Notes: a model not told the origin generated them from the sequence alone. 64,000 bases of DNA from Spartobacteria bacterium (GCA_003167555.1 PMSN01000023.1:1-64000), one strand, 5' to 3'. Positions 42,232-51,362 are shown, counted from the first letter of the stretch. Numbers and translations: made by a program.

Positions 42232-44018
42232 GCCGTCTCGCGGGAATCGCGCGCCGGTTGTTCCGCGGCCCGAAAGCGCGCTTCGAATTCGGTCCATCTC
42301 TCGCTCGAAGAAACCAGACGCAGTTCGCCGCCGTGGAGCCGCGTCAATTCGCGCGCCAGATTCAAACCGAGGCCGTGGCCGGGAACGTTCTCGCCCATGG
42401 AACCGCGAGAAAAGCGCTCGAAAATATGTTCCTGCATTTCCCCAGAAATGGGAGGGCCGGAATTTCCCACGGTCAAGAAAACCCAGCCGTCGTCCACTCG
42501 GGCGCTGACGTGGATGCGGCCGCCGGGCTGATTATACTTGCGCGCGTTTTCGAGGAGGTTTTGCAGGATGAGCGAAGTGTATCGTTTTTCGCCGCCAATG
42601 TAGAGCGCGGGCGGCACGTGCACCTTCACCTCGAGACCGAGTGGGTCCGGGAGCGCGCTCAAATCCTCCAGCCATTCTTCGATGAGCGCGGTGAGATTGA
42701 CCGGATTGAATTCAATCTGAAGCCGGCCCGCGTCCATTCGGGAAAGGAGAAGGAGATCGTCGATCACGCCGGTGAGCCGGTAGGTCTGGTGATGAAGCGC
42801 GGAAAGTTCATCGTAAACATCCGGTTCGAAATTATCCCGGCGAAGAAGTCCCTCGAGGCCAACGCGCAAAACCGTCACTGGTGTCTTGAGTTGATGGGAA
42901 GCGTCCGCGGAAAAGCGGGCCGACCGTTGCAGTTCCTCATTGGTGGAAGCGAGCACGGCCTCGACCCGCTTCCGGCGCGCCCGATTTTCCGCCGAATCGA
43001 CCGCGAGTTTTTCGACTGGCGCCGAGAGCCGCGCAGAAATGAAATGACTCGCGACGAAGCCAGCGACCAGCAGCACGGCGCCCGCACCGAGAATCTGCCA
43101 GCGCAAACGCCGCTGCTGCGCGAGCGCTGGTGCAAGCGGGTAAATGCAGACTTCATAGGCCGGCGGGAAAACCGAGCCCGGGTTCAATTGCTTGTAAAAA
43201 AGCAGATGCGGCGCGCCCTCGATTTCAACACGCGAGCTTCGTCCCTTTCCCTGCGGCGCGGCCAACGCGCGCGTCATCTCCCGGTCGATCGCCGCGCGCG
43301 CCGACTCGGGGAGTGCGGGCAAATGCAGCCAGCCATTGAGCCAGATGCCGCTCTTCATTCCGCCGCCCGCCCGTTTCTCCGCCACCTCGACCGGCTTGAA
43401 TCCCACCACCAAAGCCGCGATCACCTCATTCGTTTCCGTGGAAGTAATCGGCAGGGCAATGACTTCGTCGATCAACTCATTTTCGGTGCCGGCCATCCGA
43501 AGCAGGTAACCGATCTGCGATTTCTCCGGCAGGCCTTTCAACGCGAACTGCGATTGTTCGTCCTGCCGGAGAGGACCCACATCGTTCTGATTCGGCGGCG
43601 GCAGGACCGCGCCGTTGCGATCGAGAAAACGATAGAACCTCGCGTGCAATGCATGCGCTTGCTCGTCAGCAGTCGATCCGGCTTGGTCTGCCATCACGTC
43701 GCGCATCTCGTCTTTCGCGCTGGGGTAGAGCAGGTCGAGGGCATTATCTTCCAAGGCGGCGTGAATGCGCGGTTTTTCCACGAGGACGCGGCAACGTTCC
43801 GCCAGCGCCGCATACCGCAGCTCTTCGACGCTGTGCAGCGACGCCAGCTCCGTTTGAAAGTCGTGTTGCAAATCGCGTTCTGCGACGGCCGCGGCGTTGC
43901 GTTCCGCGAGATAAAGTCCGGCCGCGGTGAGTCCGGACACGACGAGCATCATCGCCACGAACAGCTTCGCGCGGAAACTCGCCGCGTCGGATTTTTTCGC
44001 CTCGCGCTCGGAGGTCAC
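42228..44018 (-). CDS. Membrane sensor histidine kinase
   Basis: The 596-residue protein has a TM helix at ~20-38, a ~260-residue periplasmic sensor, and a second TM helix at ~305-325 (LGAGAVLLVAGFVASHFI). A HAMP-like stretch with a coiled coil (NRARRKRVEAVLASTNEELQ) follows. The H box is FSADASHQLKTPVTVLR. The ATPase has the N box NLLENARKYNQPGG, a G1-like WVFLTVGNSGPPIS and the G2 box GHGLGLNLARELTRLHGG. No response regulator gene is adjacent. Overlaps of 4 bp with the cupredoxin gene upstream and the barrel gene downstream indicate one operon; the sensor may monitor an envelope or copper-linked signal. Confidence 0.88.
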   Translation of the reverse strand: MTSEREAKKSDAASFRAKLFVAMMLVVSGLTAAGLYLAERNAAAVAERDLQHDFQTELASLHSVEELRYAALAERCRVLVEKPRIHAALEDNALDLLYPSAKDEMRDVMADQAGSTADEQAHALHARFYRFLDRNGAVLPPPNQNDVGPLRQDEQSQFALKGLPEKSQIGYLLRMAGTENELIDEVIALPITSTETNEVIAALVVGFKPVEVAEKRAGGGMKSGIWLNGWLHLPALPESARAAIDREMTRALAAPQGKGRSSRVEIEGAPHLLFYKQLNPGSVFPPAYEVCIYPLAPALAQQRRLRWQILGAGAVLLVAGFVASHFISARLSAPVEKLAVDSAENRARRKRVEAVLASTNEELQRSARFSADASHQLKTPVTVLRVGLEGLLRRDNFEPDVYDELSALHHQTYRLTGVIDDLLLLSRMDAGRLQIEFNPVNLTALIEEWLEDLSALPDPLGLEVKVHVPPALYIGGEKRYTSLILQNLLENARKYNQPGGRIHVSARVDDGWVFLTVGNSGPPISGEMQEHIFERFSRGSMGENVPGHGLGLNLARELTRLHGGELRLVSSSERWTEFEARFRAAEQPARDSRETA

Positions 44019-44659
44019 GGGAAATCGACGTGGAGCGTCGAGCCGCTTTTCAGTTCCACCGGCCGCTCGCGCGTCGTCCTGCTGTCGACCCAGGCTTTGA
44101 GTGTGTAGCGCCCCGCCGGAAGACCGCTCAGTCGAAAATGTCCGTCAACGTCGGTCGTGACAAAGTGCGGCGTATCGACCACGAGAATGAGCCCGCGCAT
44201 GTGCTCGTGAATGTCGCAACGGAGAGTCACGAGTCCGGCAACATCGAAGACCTGGGACGGGACTGGTTTTTCATCCGGCCGGTAACGGCCGAGATCGAAA
44301 CGCTTCGCGGGCGAGTAGGAAAAGATGTTGTGATAAGTGTCGTCCTCGTTTGGAAATTCCACTCGGGTGCCCACGCGCACCGGCAAAAGCGCCGGGACGA
44401 AAGTAAGATCTTTTTGCGCGACCTGTTTCGTGGCCGGCGCGGCCGTTTTCGGAAACGAACCTTCGAGATAAACGACGGCCAGCGGCGGACTCGTCGCCAG
44501 CACGCCGCCTTTGGTCACGATTTCGTAGCGTTTGTTCACGACCGGCGCCAAATGCGATTTGGGCAACTCGACGCGTCCCTCGATCACGGCCTGCGCGAGA
44601 GCTACCGGCGAGAAGGCGCCAAAAATACAGAGTGAAACAAAAAGAGAACGCACCCTCAT
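44015..44659 (-). CDS. Cupredoxin-like periplasmic protein (methylamine-utilisation type)
   Basis: ATG 44659 gives 214 residues with a signal peptide (RSLFVSLCIFGAFSPVALAQ). The cupredoxin fold carries a type-1 copper set: His in DDTYHNIFSYS (near residue 110), and Cys, His and Met in LRCDIHEHMRG (near residue 145). A C-terminal carboxypeptidase-regulatory-like (Ig) segment follows (GHFRLSGLPAGRYTLKAWVD). Such proteins shuttle electrons or bind copper in the periplasm. First gene of the three-gene operon with the kinase and the barrel. In-frame upstream Met codons at 44710 and 44704 would spoil the signal peptide. Confidence 0.8.
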   Translation of the reverse strand: MRVRSLFVSLCIFGAFSPVALAQAVIEGRVELPKSHLAPVVNKRYEIVTKGGVLATSPPLAVVYLEGSFPKTAAPATKQVAQKDLTFVPALLPVRVGTRVEFPNEDDTYHNIFSYSPAKRFDLGRYRPDEKPVPSQVFDVAGLVTLRCDIHEHMRGLILVVDTPHFVTTDVDGHFRLSGLPAGRYTLKAWVDSRTTRERPVELKSGSTLHVDFP

Positions 44660-44767
44660 AAAATCGCGCCCGCTATCCTCGCCGACCTTGAAGCGAAAAG
44701 CCATCGCCACGGCGGCTCCATCTTCAGGATTAGTTCTCCCAATGCCCCATGCCGTTTCGTTTTGAGT

Positions 44768-45772
44768 TCATGTCAAAACATAACGGCCGGCCTTCTTGGT
44801 TCCGATCCGGTGCACCAGCCCGGCTTTCATCAACGGACGCAATAGATCCAGGGCGCCTTGCTTCGAGACGCCAACTGCGTCCCAGATTTCCCGTGGCGTC
44901 AGTGCCTTATGTTCGCGCAGCAGGTGAAGCAACTGCTCCTGTTTGGGGCGAAGCACCAGCTTTGATTTGCCGGCATGTGCCGTCAGTTTTTGAATCCGGC
45001 TCCAGACTCGTTCCAGGGTCACGCGCAATCCTTCTGCGCTGTACTCGAGCCAGCTCGTCAGCGCCTCCTCGTCCTGCTGCGCCTTCTCCAGCGCGGCGTA
45101 ATAGCGCGGGCGGTCCTCCCAATAAAATTCGTCGATCGAAAAGATGTGGTGATTGTCGAAGCCGCGTCGATACAGTTCCCACAAGCCGAGCATGCGGCCG
45201 GTGCGCCCGTTGCCATCGGCAAAGGGGTGGATCGTTTCAAACTGATGATGGAGGATTGCCGAGCTCAGAACCGGTGAAATCTCCGTCGCATCCCTGTTCC
45301 ACCACGCCAGCAGATCCGACATCATCGGCTGCACCCGTTCCGGCGGCAGCGCGACATAGCTTCCAACCCGGACACGAATCGTTCGATATTGCCCGGCCTT
45401 GCCCTGGTCCATCACTTCACCTGCCATGATGCGATGCAGCTTCAACCCCCGGGCGTGCGTAATCGCGTCTGCCTTCGCGTTTTTTTCCACGAACCGCAGC
45501 CCGGCAAAATAATTCGCTATTTCCCGGCGCGGGCGCTGCGCCGTGGCTGGAATCTCACGCCCATCTTCGATCGCGCGCACTTGTTCCAGGGTTAGTGGGT
45601 TACCTTCGATTGCAGTCGAAGAATGGGCGTTACGAATGCGCGTATCCTTCTGCAACGCCGGAATCCATGGCACCTGGACAGCCGCGGCCAGAATCCGTTC
45701 ACGCAAGGCCGCGACCTTTTCCACCTGCGCCAGGAGGAGGGGCGTGATCGTGTAAAAGGGTTTGTAACTCAC
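44768..45772 (-). CDS. Fic-domain protein with N-terminal inhibitory helix and C-terminal winged helix
   Basis: The 334-residue protein has the class II layout. An inhibitory motif SSTAIEGNPLT (S/TxxxEG/N) lies near residue 52, and the Fic core HHQFETIHPFADGNGRTGRM near residue 176 has all catalytic residues of HPFxxGNGRxxR. The C-terminal wHTH (TPREIWDAVGVSKQGALDLL) ends the protein. Fic proteins transfer AMP or related groups onto target hydroxyls; the inhibitory Glu blocks ATP binding until relieved. The wHTH and the two AGTCAA arrays just upstream suggest autoregulation. No partner antitoxin is needed in this class. Confidence 0.92.
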   Translation of the reverse strand: MSYKPFYTITPLLLAQVEKVAALRERILAAAVQVPWIPALQKDTRIRNAHSSTAIEGNPLTLEQVRAIEDGREIPATAQRPRREIANYFAGLRFVEKNAKADAITHARGLKLHRIMAGEVMDQGKAGQYRTIRVRVGSYVALPPERVQPMMSDLLAWWNRDATEISPVLSSAILHHQFETIHPFADGNGRTGRMLGLWELYRRGFDNHHIFSIDEFYWEDRPRYYAALEKAQQDEEALTSWLEYSAEGLRVTLERVWSRIQKLTAHAGKSKLVLRPKQEQLLHLLREHKALTPREIWDAVGVSKQGALDLLRPLMKAGLVHRIGTKKAGRYVLT

Positions 45773-45777
45773 TGGGA

Positions 45778-45953
45778 GTGAGTCAAGCGTAAGTCAAGTT
45801 ATTAGTCAAGTGCGGCGCGCCCCGGGGCGGGGCCGGAGGAAGTGGGCTTCGCCTCGAACCTAAGGCGAGCCTGCCACGCCTGTCCCGCCGCAGCTTCACG
45901 CGAAGGCGGATTGGCGAAGGTGGGTCAAGCCTAAGTCAATTTTTTAGTCAACC
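45778..45953. promoter_or_regulatory. Two matching arrays of three RGTCAA boxes upstream of fic
   Basis: Array 1 has AGTCAA at 45781, 45792 and 45804. Array 2 has GGTCAA at 45923 and AGTCAA at 45934 and 45946. Both have spacings of exactly 11 and 12 bp, close to a helical turn, and the 34-bp blocks are otherwise similar. They are separated by about 108 bp of GC-rich, repeat-like DNA. Array 1 begins 6 bp before the fic start codon. This looks like a cooperative operator duplicated around an insertion; the binding protein is unknown, possibly Fic itself. Confidence 0.5.
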
Positions 45954-46088
45954 TCGCTGGCATCATCAGACAAGCGTGAGACCAGAGATGAGACAATGCC
46001 CGAACGTTACTGAGCGAGATTCACCAGACGGACCCTTCTATTCTGACCCCACTTTGACACACTGCAGATGAGTTAGGTGTTATGCTGA

Positions 46089-46330
46089 TCAGTAATGAAA
46101 CAACAGAAAAAGCCAGCACGCGATACTGAGAAGTAGTGACAACGCGGATAGAATCAGAGCGATGGTGACTCGTGCGGTAACAACCTGCGCGGCTACTGCG
46201 ACGGCGTGAATACGCTCCGATAGTTCCGTGAATGCGTCCCGCAGTGCCTCGACTGTTTGCTGTAGTTCGTCCTCGACCTTCTCTGCATCCGGGGCCTTCG
46301 GTTTGCCGATCTTTGCTAACCCGCGAAGGC
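46089..46330 (-). pseudogene. Start-less reading frame: coiled coil plus one membrane helix
   Basis: Between a TGA (46089-46091) and the hairpins at 46343, one minus frame reads AKIGKPKAPDAEKVEDELQQ, then TVEALRDAFTELSERIHAVA, then a hydrophobic helix ALILSALSLLLSIACWLFLL. The composition is protein-like, but there is no ATG, GTG or TTG near its beginning, and the frame runs straight into the palindromic sequence. It is probably the 3' part of a small membrane protein gene truncated by a repeat insertion. The stretch 45954-46088 holds nothing I recognise. Confidence 0.45.
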
Positions 46331-46342
46331 CAAAGAATGCGT

Positions 46343-46384
46343 GCGGACAAAGATGTCCGCGAGCCGCACAGGCAACATGCCTGT
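46343..46384. repeat. Tandem hairpins after the ABC permease gene (REP- or terminator-like)
   Basis: GCGGAC-AAAGAT-GTCCGC (46343-46360) and ACAGGC-AACAT-GCCTGT (46368-46384) are perfect six-base stems 7 bp apart. They sit 27 bp beyond the stop of the minus-strand ABC permease gene and cut into the start-less frame. They may terminate transcription, and look like a mobile palindrome. Confidence 0.6.
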
Positions 46385-46411
46385 GTTCCGGCTTTCAGCG
46401 CGCGCTGCGCC

Positions 46412-48910
46412 TCACTCAGTCCGCAGCGCGACCATTGGATTCACGCGCGTCGCGCGGCGGGCGGGGACGAAGCAGGACAATGCGGCTACGAGCGTGAGCA
46501 AGCCGGAAACGACGAGATAAATAAATGGGTCGAGCGGTTTAACCTTGAACAGAATGTTTTGCAGCGCGGTGGCCGCGACTACGCCGAGCAGAAGCGCAGC
46601 CGCGCCGGTGCCGAGGATGAGCCCTATGGCCAGTTGCCACGCGCCTTGTTGCATGACCATCCGGAAAATCCGTTTGGCGTCCGCGCCCAACGCCATCCGT
46701 ATGCCGAATTCCTGGGTGCGCTGGTTCACCGAGAAACTCATCACGCCGTAGAGACCGACCGCCGACAACATGAAGGCGACCGCGCCGAAAATCGTGAACA
46801 ACGTGGCGGTAAGTCGATTAACACCCAGGATTTCATCGTGCAAACGCGCGGGCGTCCCGGCGAAGTAAGTCGGCAAATTGGAATCCAGTTCCGCGATCGC
46901 TTTACCCAGGACCGGGCCCATATTCGCCGCGTTTTGCCCGGCGCGCGGACGAACGACCATCGTGCAGAACTGCGCGGCTGGCGTGGCCGCTAACAATGGA
47001 ACATAGAAGCCAACACTATCCCGCTCCGCATTGAATGGCCCTTGCATCAGCATATCAGGCGCGACACCAACGATCGTGCGCCACGGCTCCGGCTTGGCCG
47101 GATTGAACCGCCGCACCTGGTGACCGAGCGCGCTCTGGTTGCCAAAGTACTTTCGCGCAAAACTCGCGTTCGCGATCGCGACCGGCTGTTTCGCGTCGGA
47201 ATCTTCGATCGTGAAATCCCGGCCTTCGAGGATCTTCAAGCCGAGGGAGCTGAAATAGCCGTCCGAGACTGACTCCGAGTTGCCGCGCGGCCGGTCGCGA
47301 TCGGTCACGTAGGTCTGGCCGTCGACTTCGTACTGGCCGAAGTTCGCAAAAGTCATCCGGAACCGATCGCTCATTGCTGCATTCTCGAAGGCAGGATTGG
47401 CGCGAAGCGATCGCAAGGCGCGGACAAAAAACTGGTGCTTCGCGTCGTCACTCGGGTAGTCGCCTTCCATCAATCCCATGCGCGCGCTATAGACGGCGTT
47501 CTCATCGTAGCCGTAATCCTGCGAGGTCTGGTTCCGAATCGACTTGATCTCCAGCGTTGCGGCAATAAGCAACGCCGCAGTGAGCGCGATCTGACCGATG
47601 ACAAGGACCCGCGTGATCACGTTTACCAGGCGGCTGCTGTTTCCGCGACCGCCTTCTTTCATCATTTCCGCGGCGTTGCCCCGGGCGCTCAGAATCGCGG
47701 GGACGAGCCCGGACAAGAGCGTCGCGAAAAGCACGATGCCGAGAGTAAAAGCGAGGACTTTGCCATCAATGGTGAACTGGACCCAGTAGGGCAACGGGAA
47801 TGGCAGAGCGTTCATCGAGCGGATGAGGAGACTCACGGCCCACTCGGCGAAGAACACACCGACCAGGGCGCCCATCGCGGCAAGGAGGAAACTTTCCGTC
47901 ATCATTTGACGGACCAACCGCCAGCGGGTCGCTCCGAGCGCGCCGCGGATCGCCAGTTCCTTGGCGCGCAAGGCAGCGCGGCCGAACTGCATGTTCATCA
48001 CGTTTACACAGGCAATCACCAGGACAAGAATCACCGCGCCCAGCATTGCGTAAACGATCTGGCGCAGTTGCGGACCAGTGAACGAATTCAGCAACGGCAG
48101 CACGCTGGCCGAAGTCAGGTGCTCATTGGTTTTCGGGTTGTCTTGCGCGAGCCGTTTCGCCAGCGCGGAAAATTCCGCATTCACCTGATCGAGCGAAACC
48201 CCGTCCTTTAACCGTCCCATGACGGCAGGCGCGGAGCCTCCGGCGCGGGCGTCGTCGCGAGGCCGGAGCGGAAACTCGTTATAGAGCGGCACCCAGAGTT
48301 GCTCCGAGATCGGGAACTTAAAGTTTTCGGGCATGACTCCAATGATCGTGGCCGCCTTGCCGTTTATTCGCACCGATTGCCCAACGATGTTCGAGTCGCC
48401 GCCGAAATCGCGTTTCCAAATCTCGTAGCCCAGAATCGTTGTCTTTTCCGCGCCAGGTTTGTTGTCATCGGCGGTAAAGTCGCGGCCCATGATTGGCGAC
48501 ACGCCGACGATCCGAAAAAAATCCTCTGTGACGTATCCGCCGGTGTAGCGCTGCGGGTTGTTTTTGTAGGTAACGTTGATGGTCGATCCGTTCAGATAGC
48601 CAGCCAACAGGGCGAAGGATTGCTGGCCGGCCTTCAAGTCCTCGAAGTCCTGGGCAGCGGGGATGGTGCCATTGCCGAAATTATTTTGCTGTGGCGTGCC
48701 CTGCGGATCAATCAGGCCCACACTCACGAGCTGTTCCGGGTGCGCGAAGGAAAATCCGCGCAGGACAAAGGCATTAACAATGGTGAACTGCGTGGTAACC
48801 CCGGCGATCCCCAGCGCGAGGACCAACACGGCCAGCAAACAGAACGATTTTTCTTTGAAGAGAATCCGCAAACCGACGCGGAAATCCTGGCGAAAGTCAT
48901 CGAGGATCAT
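46412..48910 (-). CDS. Duplicated-type MacB/FtsX ABC permease (orphan permease)
   Basis: The 832-residue protein has two copies of the MacB_PCD-FtsX unit. An N-terminal TM helix (LAVLVLALGIAGVTTQF) is followed by a ~220-residue periplasmic domain (MGRDFTADDNKPGAEKTTIL) and three TM helices with AALRAKELAIRGALGATRWR. The second half repeats the plan and ends with FSVNQRTQEFGIRMALGADA and CFVPARRATRVNPMVALRTE. This is the ADOP layout known from Acidobacteria and Verrucomicrobiota. No ATPase gene is adjacent, so the partner must be elsewhere. Role: mechanotransmission or efflux at the inner membrane; substrate unknown. Confidence 0.9.
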   Translation of the reverse strand: MILDDFRQDFRVGLRILFKEKSFCLLAVLVLALGIAGVTTQFTIVNAFVLRGFSFAHPEQLVSVGLIDPQGTPQQNNFGNGTIPAAQDFEDLKAGQQSFALLAGYLNGSTINVTYKNNPQRYTGGYVTEDFFRIVGVSPIMGRDFTADDNKPGAEKTTILGYEIWKRDFGGDSNIVGQSVRINGKAATIIGVMPENFKFPISEQLWVPLYNEFPLRPRDDARAGGSAPAVMGRLKDGVSLDQVNAEFSALAKRLAQDNPKTNEHLTSASVLPLLNSFTGPQLRQIVYAMLGAVILVLVIACVNVMNMQFGRAALRAKELAIRGALGATRWRLVRQMMTESFLLAAMGALVGVFFAEWAVSLLIRSMNALPFPLPYWVQFTIDGKVLAFTLGIVLFATLLSGLVPAILSARGNAAEMMKEGGRGNSSRLVNVITRVLVIGQIALTAALLIAATLEIKSIRNQTSQDYGYDENAVYSARMGLMEGDYPSDDAKHQFFVRALRSLRANPAFENAAMSDRFRMTFANFGQYEVDGQTYVTDRDRPRGNSESVSDGYFSSLGLKILEGRDFTIEDSDAKQPVAIANASFARKYFGNQSALGHQVRRFNPAKPEPWRTIVGVAPDMLMQGPFNAERDSVGFYVPLLAATPAAQFCTMVVRPRAGQNAANMGPVLGKAIAELDSNLPTYFAGTPARLHDEILGVNRLTATLFTIFGAVAFMLSAVGLYGVMSFSVNQRTQEFGIRMALGADAKRIFRMVMQQGAWQLAIGLILGTGAAALLLGVVAATALQNILFKVKPLDPFIYLVVSGLLTLVAALSCFVPARRATRVNPMVALRTE

Positions 48911-49075
48911 AGTGAGTAGTTGGGTTCGAGTTAGAGACGATGAAGGGCGCTTCGAAAATAAGATGCGGGATGAGGCCGGAATGGATTCAAAAAATGCGAA
49001 GCGGATCGCGTGAATCGTTGGCCCACGCTGAAGAGACGCCGCGAACCCGGCTTTTTGTCTAAGGTCGCCCTTGGA

Positions 49076-50383
49076 CTATTCGATCGCATACAGGTTCCCA
49101 TCGGTGCTCCCGAAATAGACGGTGCCGTTCATCACGAGGGGCGAAGAGAAAATGGCGCCGATATCGAACTGGCGTTCGGTCGCGACCATGGGCGCTTCAC
49201 GCCAGCTCGAGAAAAAATTCAACGGCCCATTGAATTTCCGGTCCGCGGTCAGCACCCAGCCTTTGTTCTGGCGCGAAGTCTCCGTCTGGAAATCCCAGAG
49301 CGGCTCGCCGCTCTTCAGGTCGCGCGCTTGCAGGGTGCCGTTGAGCACGCCGATCAAGACCACGTCGCCCACCACCGACGGCGAGGAAAACATGTAGGCT
49401 TTGTCCTGCATCTTCAGCACGCTTTTGCCCGTGGCCGCATCGACCACGTGATAAAGGCTCGAGTCCGAAGTGGCGAAGACGACCTTGCCTTGGACGACGG
49501 CGGGTGAGGTGATCACCCAGCTCATTTCATTATTGAAGCGCCACTTCTCTTTGCCCGTCGCCGCGTCGAGCGCATACAGATTCGAATCACGGCAACCGAC
49601 GTAGACCACTCCATCGACCACCGCGGCGGAAGATTGAAAACCAACCTGATTGTGGATCAGCGGATCTTCGCCGCCGTGAAAACGCCATTTCTCTTTTCCC
49701 GTCGCTGCATCCACCGCATAGAAGAAGCTATCCCAGCTTCCGAAATAAAGGGTGCCATCCGCATACGCCGGTGAAGAATGCACGACATCGCCGGTCTTGA
49801 ATTTCCATTTCAACTCACCGGAAGCGGCATCGAGCGCGTAGAGATTTCCGTCGCCACTTCCGAAATAAACCGCGCCTTGCATGACCACCGGGCTCGACAG
49901 GAAAATGTCGTATTGATCGGCCATCGTCTGGGTCTTCGGCTCGAGGCCGTGAATGCCCTTCGCCTCGAAACGGCGCTCACCGCTCGTGGCGAATTTCCAT
50001 TTTACCGCGCCGGTCTTGGCATTGAGCGCATAAAATTTTCCATCGTAGCTTTCCGCGTACACGATTCCGTTCGCTACTGCGGGAGTGCACGGCACCGGGC
50101 CGCTAGTGGGCCGCTTCCAGATCTGGCGGCCGGTCTCGGCGTCGACCGCGTAGATGTTGCCGTCGTCGCCTCCGAAGTAGAGCACCTTGTCCTGCCCGAC
50201 CGGCGACGACACGATGCGGTTGCCCGTGGGAAATTTCCATTTCACGCGATGGAATTGGCGCGGCGCCGATCCGGCATAGTTGCCGGAATGGGCCGCGTCA
50301 CCGCGGAACATCGACTGTGCCTGCGCGAATCCGGCGGAGAGCAGCAGACTCACCAGCAGGATCGCGAGGCGCGTAATTTTCAT
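49076..50383 (-). CDS. Secreted PQQ-like beta-propeller protein
   Basis: The 435-residue protein has a signal peptide (ITRLAILLVSLLLSAGFAQA). About eight blades repeat the pattern VYVGCRDSNLYALDAATGKE-KWRF, the tryptophan-docking motif of quinoprotein or BamB-like propellers. Repeats occur at ~45-residue intervals from residue 60 to the end (TVYFGSTDGNLYAIE). The Ca2+ and Cys-Cys ligands of PQQ dehydrogenases are not seen, so it is probably a binding propeller rather than a dehydrogenase. It lies 10 bp after the 50394-51104 gene and likely shares its transcript. Confidence 0.85.
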   Translation of the reverse strand: MKITRLAILLVSLLLSAGFAQAQSMFRGDAAHSGNYAGSAPRQFHRVKWKFPTGNRIVSSPVGQDKVLYFGGDDGNIYAVDAETGRQIWKRPTSGPVPCTPAVANGIVYAESYDGKFYALNAKTGAVKWKFATSGERRFEAKGIHGLEPKTQTMADQYDIFLSSPVVMQGAVYFGSGDGNLYALDAASGELKWKFKTGDVVHSSPAYADGTLYFGSWDSFFYAVDAATGKEKWRFHGGEDPLIHNQVGFQSSAAVVDGVVYVGCRDSNLYALDAATGKEKWRFNNEMSWVITSPAVVQGKVVFATSDSSLYHVVDAATGKSVLKMQDKAYMFSSPSVVGDVVLIGVLNGTLQARDLKSGEPLWDFQTETSRQNKGWVLTADRKFNGPLNFFSSWREAPMVATERQFDIGAIFSSPLVMNGTVYFGSTDGNLYAIE

Positions 50384-50393
50384 GTCACGTTCC

Positions 50394-51104
50394 TCACTGC
50401 GCGCGACGCATCACCAGCGGCACTTCGAAAGGACCCTGGACGAGAGTACCGTTGATTTCGCCGGCCTCTTTGCGGAAGCGGCCTTCGTAGGTGATCCCGA
50501 AATCGTCCGACTTGATCGAGAGAAAATCGCCCTCCTGCGTCACAAGGCTCACCGGCACGTTGTTCGTTTTTTTGCCGACAATCACGAACTCGAGCGCGGC
50601 GCCGTCCGCGCCGCGGTTTGCAAACTTCATCGTGATGTGACGCGCGTAACCCATCAGCTCGTAATCCCCTTTCCACTCACCTTCGAGTTCCTGGCTGACC
50701 GCGGTGTTTCGCGGCGGCAGCTCCACCTGCGGCGGTCCGGTTTTTTCCAAAACGAAAGGCGCGCTGTTTCCGCCCTGCATAAAATCTCCGGCGAGATGGC
50801 CGTCCCCGGAAAGATGCGCTTTGAATTTTGCCAGCCCGACGCGTTCGTTTCCGAGCGCGCCTTTAATAGCGAACGACAGCTCGGAATCCTTCACCGCGAT
50901 GTCGGTCAGCGGCGCGCCTTTCACAGAAAATCCGGGAACGACGATCGACCCGACCCAGCCCTTGCCGCCTTCTTCAGACAGGTCGACAACGAGCTTCAAC
51001 TCCGCGCCGGGGATCTGCGCCGAACCTTCCCAGCGGCCCGCGACGCTTCCCGCCGCCTGGCAAAGCGCGACGGAAGCAAAAAAGATTGCGGCGACTAATC
51101 GCAA
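50394..51104 (-). CDS. Secreted protein with two lipocalin-like repeats
   Basis: The 236-residue protein has a signal peptide (RLVAAIFFASVALCQAAG). Two similar halves each begin with a GxWxG-type strand: GRWEGSAQIPGAELKLVVDL near residue 22 and GEWKGDYELMGYARHITMKF near residue 145. Each continues with alternating beta strands. No catalytic motif is visible. It resembles the beta-sandwich segments attached to secreted hydrolases of soil bacteria. Probably co-transcribed with the downstream propeller gene; function unknown. Confidence 0.6.
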   Translation of the reverse strand: MRLVAAIFFASVALCQAAGSVAGRWEGSAQIPGAELKLVVDLSEEGGKGWVGSIVVPGFSVKGAPLTDIAVKDSELSFAIKGALGNERVGLAKFKAHLSGDGHLAGDFMQGGNSAPFVLEKTGPPQVELPPRNTAVSQELEGEWKGDYELMGYARHITMKFANRGADGAALEFVIVGKKTNNVPVSLVTQEGDFLSIKSDDFGITYEGRFRKEAGEINGTLVQGPFEVPLVMRRAQ

Positions 51105-51131
51105 CGGAGTTTTACTGAACTGCGTTGTCGA

Positions 51132-51362
51132 TTAGGCGCGCTGATTCGTGTTCGCGGATTGCGCGACAGACGCGGTGTGCACGGCTATGCTCGTGGGGAC
51201 CACGATCGGTTGATGCGCCACCTGCCAGATCGAAAACACCGCGCTCAGGATGAAGACGAGATAGACCGCGCCTTCAAAGATGCCGCGTTCTTTTTCTTCG
51301 GAACGAACGAGCAACGCATAGGTCGACTCGAAGCCTTCGGCGGAGAGAGTATTGTTTTTCAT
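51132..51362 (-). CDS. Small single-pass membrane protein
   Basis: The 76-residue protein has one membrane helix (GAVYLVFILSAVFSIWQVA, ~31-49) and a polar C-terminus with Ala/Thr/Val-rich sequence. The N-terminus KNNTLSAEGFESTYALLVRS is amphipathic. No family recognised; a start at ATG 51362 and 27-bp spacing to the downstream 50394-51104 gene fit an operon. Confidence 0.5.
   Translation of the reverse strand: MKNNTLSAEGFESTYALLVRSEEKERGIFEGAVYLVFILSAVFSIWQVAHQPIVVPTSIAVHTASVAQSANTNQRA

Noticed and set aside
42258-44108. 616-codon plus-strand frame
   Set aside because: It is antisense to the histidine kinase and cupredoxin genes, which have clear motifs on the other strand.
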